Assembly: GCF_001620365.2 (NCBI RefSeq) | Contig: NZ_LQMT02000021.1 | Location: 62,001 to 126,000 of the forward strand | Direction of reading: 5' to 3' | DNA: 64,000 bases | Source: Amycolatopsis keratiniphila subsp. keratiniphila | GTDB lineage: Bacteria > Actinomycetota > Actinomycetes > Mycobacteriales > Pseudonocardiaceae | Shown: positions 37,245 to 42,606 of the stretch, piece by piece | How the letters are laid out: each line of letters starts with the position of its first letter | Numbering within the stretch: the first letter of the stretch is position 1 | The notes under the pieces: generated by a model | The model's database searches: none | The model's input: the letters and a program-made list of their open reading frames with translations, nothing else | What the model was told of the DNA's origin: nothing | Position numbers and translations under genes: made by a program

Positions 37245-37634
37245 ATGCAACGACGTTTGACGAACCTGCGCGCCCGCCTCCCGCACGTGCTCCTACTGGC
37301 CCTGGCAGGCCTGCTGACCAGCGCCGGAGTCGCCAGTGCAGCCACCGCACCGCCGCAGCCCGACTGCCAGAAGGGCGAGTTCTGCGTATGGGGCGCGGAA
37401 TCGTACGGCGGCACGGTGCACAAATTCGACCTGCGCACCTCCAATCCCGAGGAATGCATTCCCCTGCCCCAGGACTTCGACGGGCATTCGTTCGTCAACC
37501 GGCTGAGCCGTGACGTGACGATTTACCAGAGCGAGGAATGCACGACGGAGGGAGATTTCATCACCTATCCGGGTGGCGGCACCTACGTACCGCAGGGACC
37601 GTTCGTGATCCGCGCCCTCAAGATCTGGGACTGA
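37245..37634 (+). CDS. Secreted peptidase-inhibitor I36-type protein
   Basis: The 129-residue product has a Sec signal peptide (about residues 1-36, hydrophobic LLLALAGLLTSAGVASA ending in an AxA-like site) and a small beta/gamma-crystallin-like domain with paired cysteines: CQKGEFCVWGAESYGG, CIPLP, FVNRLSRDVTIYQSEECT. This matches the I36 inhibitor/crystallin-like secreted proteins of actinomycetes (SMI-type). It may inhibit metalloproteases, but inhibitory activity is not shown. ATG 37245 has GGGGGAG upstream. Two terminator-like hairpins follow. A second family member lies at 45526-45897. Confidence 0.82.
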   Translation: MQRRLTNLRARLPHVLLLALAGLLTSAGVASAATAPPQPDCQKGEFCVWGAESYGGTVHKFDLRTSNPEECIPLPQDFDGHSFVNRLSRDVTIYQSEECTTEGDFITYPGGGTYVPQGPFVIRALKIWD

Positions 37635-37696
37635 CCACCCCGGCGGTTCGCGCCGGTCGCTCGCGGACGAGTCGACTCGCGACCTGCGCGAACCCA

Positions 37697-37763
37697 GGGG
37701 CCGCTCCCCCGAAGCGGCCCCGGCCCGTGAGCGCGTCACCCCGCGTCGTGACGCGCTCACGGG
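37697..37763. terminator. Two tandem hairpins
   Basis: A 9-bp stem (37697-37705/37713-37721, loop CCCCCGA) is followed directly by a perfect 16-bp stem (37724-37739/37748-37763, loop CCCGCGTC). Both lie downstream of the I36-type gene and upstream of the tRNA gene, as expected for transcription termination. Confidence 0.65.
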
Positions 37764-37876
37764 TGTTCCAAAAAACGGTGGGCTCGACCTGAAACGATCT
37801 GGCGGTGTCGAACGATCGACAGGTTGGCGACGGCTAAGCTGCCGATGCTGGGCGACACCCAACGTCGCCGACGTCG

Positions 37877-37950
37877 GCCCTCGTAGCTCAGCTGGATAGA
37901 GCAAGAGCCTTCTAATCTCTAGGTCGCAGGTTCAAGTCCTGCCGGGGGCA
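37877..37950 (+). tRNA. tRNA-Arg (anticodon TCT)
   Basis: The 74-nt sequence folds as a full cloverleaf: acceptor GCCCTCG/CGGGGGC, D arm GCTC...GAGC, anticodon loop CTTCTAA giving TCT (reads AGA), T arm GCAGG-TTCAAGT-CCTGC, discriminator A. CCA is not encoded. The anticodon stem AGAGC/TCTCT has a C31-U39 mismatch next to the loop, which is unusual. The 3' half is the likely integration target of the adjacent integrase. Confidence 0.93.
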
Positions 37951-37962
37951 CGCCGCCACGGG

Positions 37963-37996
37963 GAACCCCCTGGTCACGAGAGTGACCAGGGGGTTC
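37963..37996. terminator. Rho-independent-type terminator after tRNA-Arg
   Basis: A perfect 15-bp stem (37963-37977/37982-37996, loop GAGA) is followed by the pyrimidine-rich TTCTCC. It lies 12 bp after the tRNA and before the integrase stop, so it can serve both strands. Confidence 0.75.
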
Positions 37997-38002
37997 TTCT
38001 CC

Positions 38003-38877
38003 TCATCGCCAGGTCGGCCCATGGTTTTGAGGGCACCCACCGGACAGGTCTTCCAGCGCCAGGCCGGCTTGCGGACCGACCCCGCCGCGCTCCACATACA
38101 CGTCCTGACTGGTGCTGGGCTTGTCGTGCCCCACGTGGTCGGCGATCTGGCGAGCAGTCAGTCCGGCATCGCGGAGGACGCCGATCAGGTAGTGCCGCCA
38201 GTCGTGTGGGTGCAGCCCGGCGAAGAGTGTGCCTTCAACGACGCGGCGGATGTACTCGCGGGTGTTGTCGGCGTCCCTCAGCGTGCCCCTGGAGAAGGGG
38301 AACAGCCAAGGTGACTCCCGACTTCGCGTGACGTCATTTGAGGATGCCCATGACCCACCCAGGCGGGCGATGCGTCGCATCCCCGCCGGAGTCTTGATGT
38401 GATCTTGAACAATGAGCCCCACCCCCACCCGGATCACCGTGCCGTGGAACCAGATGGCTCGACGGTCAAAGTCCACCAGTGTCCCTGAGTCAAGTGCCAG
38501 TAATTCACCAATGCGGCAGCCCAGTCCCGAGAGCGCCTCTTGGGTGTCGACGAGATCCACCGCACCGCACGGCGCGAGTCATGGAACAGTTCGAGGGCCG
38601 CGCTCGCTGTGCCCGGGGTGACGAGTCGCTCTTGCCCCTCGGGACGCTCATGGATTCGATCTCGCGGACGGGGGTTGTCGTCGAGTGCGTCGCGACGAAC
38701 CATCAGTGCGCAGGCCCCAGTCAGCACTGCCCGGCAATGTTTGACTGCGCCACCGCCCTTGTCCTCCCTGGCTACGGTGAATATTTGTCCACAATGGACA
38801 CGAGCATTTCCTGCTTGGTCCTTGCAACTTTGTCCGCAGTGAAGAAATATTGTCAATACTTGTTCGTATGCAAGCAT
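38003..38877 (-). pseudogene. int: Tyrosine-type integrase, frameshifted and N-terminally truncated
   Basis: The 3' part (38003-38560) encodes an apparently intact catalytic domain: Arg in LGCRIGELLAL, Lys in HIKTPAGMRR, HxxR as HDWRH, the second His in DHVGH and the Tyr nucleophile in DVYVER. The preceding core-binding part is in another frame (38434-38877), reading AVKHCRAVLTGACALMVRRD and ERLVTPGTASAALELFHDSRR. The reading changes frame at about 38560, where RRAVR should run into DLVDTQEALSG. The N-terminal SAM-like domain is missing beyond 38877. A single sequencing error could explain the frameshift but not the missing N-terminus. It would have driven integration at tRNA-Arg. Confidence 0.78.
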
Positions 38878-38884
38878 CGAACAA
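38860..38884. repeat. Imperfect hairpin upstream of the integrase
   Basis: TTGTTCGTATGC pairs with GCATCGAACAA through 11 base pairs with one bulged T and a 2-nt loop, inside A+T-rich DNA just before the remaining integrase reading frame. It could be an arm-type or regulatory site of the element. Confidence 0.35.
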
Positions 38885-39142
38885 AACCACCGCTAGAGGT
38901 GTTGGCCTTCACTTCCATTGCGAATCGGGCGACCTACGAACAGCGCCGCCGAATTCCTGAAGTTGTTGACGCTGCCCTTAACGGTCTCACTATCACGCCC
39001 GCTACTAGCGGCACGTTTACGCTCCTGGACTACCGGATCAACGACACACCCCAACCTCATCGAACGCCACCGAGACTCTGATCTGGACGCTCAAACAGGA
39101 CTAGCCAACCGCTTCGCCCGACCTGGTGCTTCGACCCAGCCT
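38885..39142. other. A+T-richer stretch without a recognisable gene
   Basis: These 258 bp are visibly lower in G+C than the rest of the window. No reading frame here has recognisable sequence on either strand. A TTGTCCACA DnaA-box match lies nearby at 38785-38793 inside the integrase remnant. I take the stretch as decayed island DNA, possibly including the lost integrase N-terminus. Confidence 0.4.
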
Positions 39143-39490
39143 TCACCCGGAGATGACCAGCCAGTCAATCACCACGATGACCAAGAACACCGCCGCGCCC
39201 ACAGCGACCCCAAACCACCGTGACCTGCGTCGACGGTCCAGACGCGTGACACACAGCGCGCCGAGAATAATTGCGGCTATCCAGCCGCCCAGCGGAAACC
39301 AGAACGCGAAGTTCTGGCCAGTGCTGGTGCACAAGAACGACTCGTCGCCCGGCCGGCACGAGTCGCTGCTCATCGCCCCACCCGCACCGAGCGTGAACGC
39401 GACCAGCCCACCTGCGAGCACCAACACCACGCACACCGCCGTCAGGAGCCCGCGGCGCTCTGACGGTTCCGGCGCGTTCAAGAAGCTCAC
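39143..39490 (-). CDS. Small three-helix membrane protein of unknown function
   Basis: The 115-residue protein has three hydrophobic helices: LLTAVCVVLVLAGGLVAFTL, FWFPLGGWIAAIILGALCV and FGVAVGAAVFLVIVVIDWLV. An outside loop with two cysteines (SCRPGDESFLC) lies between helices 1 and 2. GTG 39490 overlaps the stop of the lipoprotein gene by 4 bp (GTGA), so translation is coupled. No family is recognised. It is the last gene of the leftward WXG100/DUF1023/LppA operon. Confidence 0.7.
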   Translation of the reverse strand: MSFLNAPEPSERRGLLTAVCVVLVLAGGLVAFTLGAGGAMSSDSCRPGDESFLCTSTGQNFAFWFPLGGWIAAIILGALCVTRLDRRRRSRWFGVAVGAAVFLVIVVIDWLVISG

Positions 39491-40086
39491 CCTCGCATCG
39501 TTCCCGAAGCAGGAGCCCCGCCAGCGCTTTGCTTGGCCGCGGTCGTCAAGTGACAACCAGTCTCGATCGAGATCACGGTGGTCTTGTCCGTCGACAGTGT
39601 CACGCTCGCCTGGTACTGGTCTTTCAGTTCGAACTCGAACGCTGGCGGCTTGCTCACCTGCAGTCCTGGCTTGTCGAACCCATGTGCCGCACCGACCTCG
39701 GTCACGATGCGCGTCGCCGCCGGCCACTGCTCGCCCGTGACCGGCTTCGGCGCGATCAGGAAGCTCAGGAACATCCGGACCGCGTCCCGGCTGTCCACGC
39801 CGGGGAAATCGTTCGCACACCCCGATTGGCGCCCATCCTGCTTGTCGACCCAGCCAGTCACTCCCAGCTCCGCAGAGAGTCTGGCTTGCAGGGCATGGCG
39901 GAGCCTGTCGTAGTGCGCGACAGCCTCATCGATCGACGGCCTACGGGAAAGCTCTGCATACTGATCCTGACTGGGCATCGACTTCTCCGACGACGGTGTT
40001 CCAACGTACTGCCCGCTATCACTGCACGCCGCCACCAGCAGCAGGCCCGCGGCCATGATCACGGCAAAAGACGTTCGGCTCGGCAT
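39487..40086 (-). CDS. LppA-like lipoprotein
   Basis: The 199-residue protein has a lipoprotein signal with lipobox LVAAC (Cys21). The extracytoplasmic domain reads SIDEAVAHYDRLRHALQARL, then GWVDKQDGRQSGCANDFPG and, near the end, a TTVISIETGCHL strand. The spacing and the SGC-DFPG motif resemble the LppA family of mycobacterial/actinomycete lipoproteins, whose function is unknown. It lies 12 bp after the DUF1023 hydrolase gene and overlaps the small membrane protein gene, so it is part of a four-gene operon. Confidence 0.72.
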   Translation of the reverse strand: MPSRTSFAVIMAAGLLLVAACSDSGQYVGTPSSEKSMPSQDQYAELSRRPSIDEAVAHYDRLRHALQARLSAELGVTGWVDKQDGRQSGCANDFPGVDSRDAVRMFLSFLIAPKPVTGEQWPAATRIVTEVGAAHGFDKPGLQVSKPPAFEFELKDQYQASVTLSTDKTTVISIETGCHLTTAAKQSAGGAPASGTMRG

Positions 40087-40098
40087 GAAATAGTCTTC

Positions 40099-41793
40099 CT
40101 AGCGTGCGGCGACAGCCAGCTGCGGCATACCCGCAACGACAGCGGCGATGTTGTGCTTGCTGGTCGAATCAGCCCCACCGGGCATGGTCTTGGTGTACTC
40201 GCTGTGCCCCTGCGACGCAGCCAGCGGAGCGCCATCAGCGCCCACCGCGGCATCAGCGGACAGCTGGTTCATGCCCTCCATCGCATACGGCGCCCGGCCA
40301 TACCGCCACGTCTCCGGGACATACTGGGCGACCGCGTCACCCTCGGCCTTGATGTTGTAAGCATGCCCCTCCGGGACCTTCAGATCATGGGCAGTGTTGT
40401 CAGTCCCGAAATTGTTCGCAACCCCCGGGCTGCCGAACACCACCGCATCATCCACCCCAGTACCAGCGTGGGTGAGGCTGATCCCAGTCACGATCGACCC
40501 TTGCGAATGCCCCAACGCGGTCAAATGCGGATCAGTCGGGCGGGAGGCGTTGATGCCCTGATCGAACTTCGCCAGTTTGTCCGCGCCGACATCCACATTC
40601 TCTGCGGTCGCCAGCCCCATCAACGAGGCCGGATCATCGAACGTGGAGGGTTCGTAGCCGATCCAGGTGACCGTCGCCACCGAACCCCCGCCCTGGGTGG
40701 CGAGTATCCGCTCGGCGCTACGCGCGACACCATCCATGTCATCAACGTATCCGCGCATGTTCCCGTCCACCGTGGAGTTCATCCCGGGCGTGAACACCGC
40801 GACGTGCTCGGCGGTGTCGACATCACCGTTCGCGATCGCGGCCTTCGGATGGTCACCGGTCAGGTCCAGCGACATCAGCTGCCGATTCGGGTTCAGGCTG
40901 CCGTCCCGGTTGTGCATCATCCCGGTGATCGAATCGATCGCCTTCACCCGCTCCTCCAGGCGTGCGATCTCATCGGAATCGCCGTCCTCTCGACGCAGCC
41001 GCTCCAGCTCGGCGGTGAAACCGCGTTTCTGCTGCTCGAGCAGGTTCAGGTTCGCGCTGCTGCGATCAGCGGCCTTCACACCGTCCCGATTACCGACCCA
41101 ATCCGGGTGCTGCGCGATCAACTGCTTGCGCTGAGCCTCGGACAAGGCTGCCCACCACGCGGCGTTGGTCGACGGATCCGCACCCACCGGCGGTGGAGCC
41201 AATACCGACAAAGCGCCGTTCACCGCCCCCGAGTTGCCGGCCGCGGCCAAGCTGGTGTTCTCATTGTCGTTCGCCGTCGCGTCGATGACGTTCCCGGCTT
41301 CGATCCGCCCCAGCACCGCACACAAGTCGTCATCGATGTCGGTGGCCTGCCGCAAGACCTGCTCGACCCGGCCTTTCAGCTCCTCAGCGAGCCGGGCGCG
41401 TTCCTCCGCGACCAGCTGCGTCTGCTCCGGCGGTACGTTCGGCACCCCGTTGTCGACGACCGCGCCATCCGCTGCGATGGTGAAGTGGTTGCCCGAGGCG
41501 ATCGCTTCCGCTTCCCGCACCCCGTTCTGCACACCGGTGATCGCGTCCCCGGTGTCACCGGCCGCTCTGCGGAGCGCCGCGACGTCCGCGGCATACTCCT
41601 CGAGGCCATCGATGATCTGGTTGACCTCGGCCGCCGCCGCGCCGGCCGCGTCACCATGCCAGCCCTCAGGTGTGTTGATGTCGCGCAGATCATCCGAGCA
41701 CGCCACCAGCTTGTTGTAGGCGGCATTGATCGCTCCGACAGCCTCCTGCAGCACCGCCGGATTCCAGTGCTTGGCCTCACCCCACGTCACCAT
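40099..41793 (-). CDS. DUF1023 alpha/beta-hydrolase with WXG100-like N-terminus
   Basis: The 564-residue protein has an N-terminal helical hairpin (LQEAVGAINAAYNKLVACSD, EGWHGDAAGAAAAEVNQII, with the W-x-G turn WHG) like WXG100/ESX substrates. A coiled-coil-like region runs to about 300 (LLEQQKRGFTAELERLRRED), then a DUF1023 alpha/beta-hydrolase with the nucleophile elbow GHSQGS and the downstream YVPETWRYG and HSEYTK segments. No Sec signal is present; the WXG fold suggests type VII secretion, which is inference. The ATG overlaps the stop of the broken WXG100-like gene upstream. Substrate unknown. Confidence 0.82.
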   Translation of the reverse strand: MVTWGEAKHWNPAVLQEAVGAINAAYNKLVACSDDLRDINTPEGWHGDAAGAAAAEVNQIIDGLEEYAADVAALRRAAGDTGDAITGVQNGVREAEAIASGNHFTIAADGAVVDNGVPNVPPEQTQLVAEERARLAEELKGRVEQVLRQATDIDDDLCAVLGRIEAGNVIDATANDNENTSLAAAGNSGAVNGALSVLAPPPVGADPSTNAAWWAALSEAQRKQLIAQHPDWVGNRDGVKAADRSSANLNLLEQQKRGFTAELERLRREDGDSDEIARLEERVKAIDSITGMMHNRDGSLNPNRQLMSLDLTGDHPKAAIANGDVDTAEHVAVFTPGMNSTVDGNMRGYVDDMDGVARSAERILATQGGGSVATVTWIGYEPSTFDDPASLMGLATAENVDVGADKLAKFDQGINASRPTDPHLTALGHSQGSIVTGISLTHAGTGVDDAVVFGSPGVANNFGTDNTAHDLKVPEGHAYNIKAEGDAVAQYVPETWRYGRAPYAMEGMNQLSADAAVGADGAPLAASQGHSEYTKTMPGGADSTSKHNIAAVVAGMPQLAVAAR

Positions 41794-42107
41794 CAGCTGG
41801 CCTTCACCGGCCCTGGCACGGGCACCGTGATGTCCGCCGCCGCTGCCGCTTCCCGACCCGAATACAAGTCCGCGGCCTTCGTCATGTTTCCCGCGTGGGT
41901 ATCGAGGCGTGCTTCGAAGCTCGCCTGCCGAGACACCAGCACATGCTTGACCCGAGCCATCGCCAGCGCTGCCCGCTACCCCGGCATGCCAAGATCACCC
42001 GTCGGCACGGCGGCCGGACAACCAGCGCTCCGTAACCCGTCGACGACCCGACCGGCAGCCTGACCGGTGCCGCGGATCTTGTCGACCACCACCTGATAGC
42101 CCGTCAC
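41793..42107 (-). pseudogene. WXG100-like gene interrupted by an in-frame TAG
   Basis: From GTG 42107, which has GGGGAGG 5 nt upstream, the frame encodes TGYQVVVDKIRGTGQAAGRV and on to TGDLGMPG, then TAG at 41976-41978 (codon 44). It continues open in the same frame with RAALAMARVKHVLVSRQ, FEARLDTHAGNMTKAADLYS and a stop at 41793-41795 that overlaps the DUF1023 start (TGATG). Good ribosome-binding signal, coupling to the next gene and continuous helical sequence across the TAG argue for a recently broken 104-codon gene. Readthrough or a sequencing error are alternatives. Confidence 0.6.
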
Positions 42108-42360
42108 AAACGCCTCCCCGTCGTCGGTAACCAACGGTCACCCTACGACAGCGACGCGTACCCATTCAACCCGTCACACCACCTGTGAACAGCTAAAACA
42201 ATGTTTCGAGGCGATCTACCCACACGCACGTAAGTAGGACTACTCAATCCGGAGCATCGGCCGCTCGATCGCCGGAATCCGAAGGTTTCTCGCTGTGCCG
42301 TCGGCCCGCCTTCTTGGCAATTGCTCGCATAAGGCCACATTCGGTCTTTCGTTCACCCGC

Positions 42361-42397
42361 GACCGGCCCCGAGGTCTGGTGGGGCTCGGGGCCGGTC
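42361..42397. terminator. Perfect 13-bp hairpin
   Basis: Arms 42361-42373 and 42385-42397 are perfectly complementary with an 11-nt loop. On the minus strand it lies about 60 bp past the short ORF driven by the repeated promoter, so it would end that transcript. No T-tract is visible. Confidence 0.5.
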
Positions 42398-42454
42398 GCT
42401 TCCGCTGCCCGGCGGAACCGGTGGTCACGCCAGGCGATCCCTTGTCATTTCAGG

Positions 42455-42478
42455 TCAGTAGTCACGTCCTGCGGTCAT
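42455..42478 (-). CDS. Seven-codon ORF or remnant of a decayed gene
   Basis: ATG 42478 is preceded by GAGAGGAGG at 8-nt spacing and encodes only MTAGRDY before TGA. The start lies 33 bp from the 70-bp element that heads the I36-type gene in the second copy (34 bp there). It is therefore either what remains of a second I36-type gene or a real leader peptide/small RNA. Expression is not shown. Confidence 0.35.
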   Translation of the reverse strand: MTAGRDY

Positions 42479-42510
42479 GCCGGTTACCTCCTCTCTTTCG
42501 AGGGCCCCCT

Positions 42511-42580
42511 CGACGACGAGATTTACGGCAAACGGGTTGTCCGAGCCCGATCCTCGGACGCTGATCAACGATCTCTGAAC
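42511..42580 (-). promoter_or_regulatory. 70-bp promoter-like repeat, copy A
   Basis: This segment aligns without gaps to 45931-46000 at 53 of 70 positions. The best-kept blocks are ACGCTGATCAAC and TACGGCA. Both copies end 33-34 bp upstream of a leftward start codon with a good ribosome-binding site, so they probably carry the same promoter and regulator site. Copy A also lies just before the rightward nSTAND gene. Confidence 0.55.
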
Positions 42581-42606
42581 AATGCTGGCCGGGGATGGAG
42601 GGGAAT

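Larger units (their letters stand above)
37951..42107. mobile_element. Eroded genomic island next to tRNA-Arg (right border unknown)
   Basis: A frameshifted tyrosine integrase begins about 50 bp from the tRNA 3' end and runs toward it. It is followed by a stretch visibly richer in A+T and by an operon containing a broken gene. I found no second copy of the tRNA 3' end downstream, so the right boundary shown (end of the WXG100-like pseudogene) is only a guess. Confidence 0.4.
42108..42606. other. Intergenic region with hairpin, short ORF and promoter-like repeat
   Basis: No ordinary gene is supported in these 499 bp. They contain, from left to right, about 250 bp with nothing recognisable, a 13-bp hairpin (42361-42397), a leftward 7-codon ORF with a strong ribosome-binding site (42455-42478), a 70-bp element shared with 45931-46000, and the ribosome-binding site of the nSTAND gene. 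Confidence 0.5.

Noticed and set aside
39529-42063. 844-codon plus-strand frame opposite the DUF1023 operon
   Set aside because: It crosses several minus-strand genes that have ribosome-binding sites, lipobox and catalytic motifs; the plus frame has none.
42143-42340. Minus-strand ORF before the nSTAND gene
   Set aside because: No ribosome-binding site, no recognisable domain and composition like non-coding DNA.
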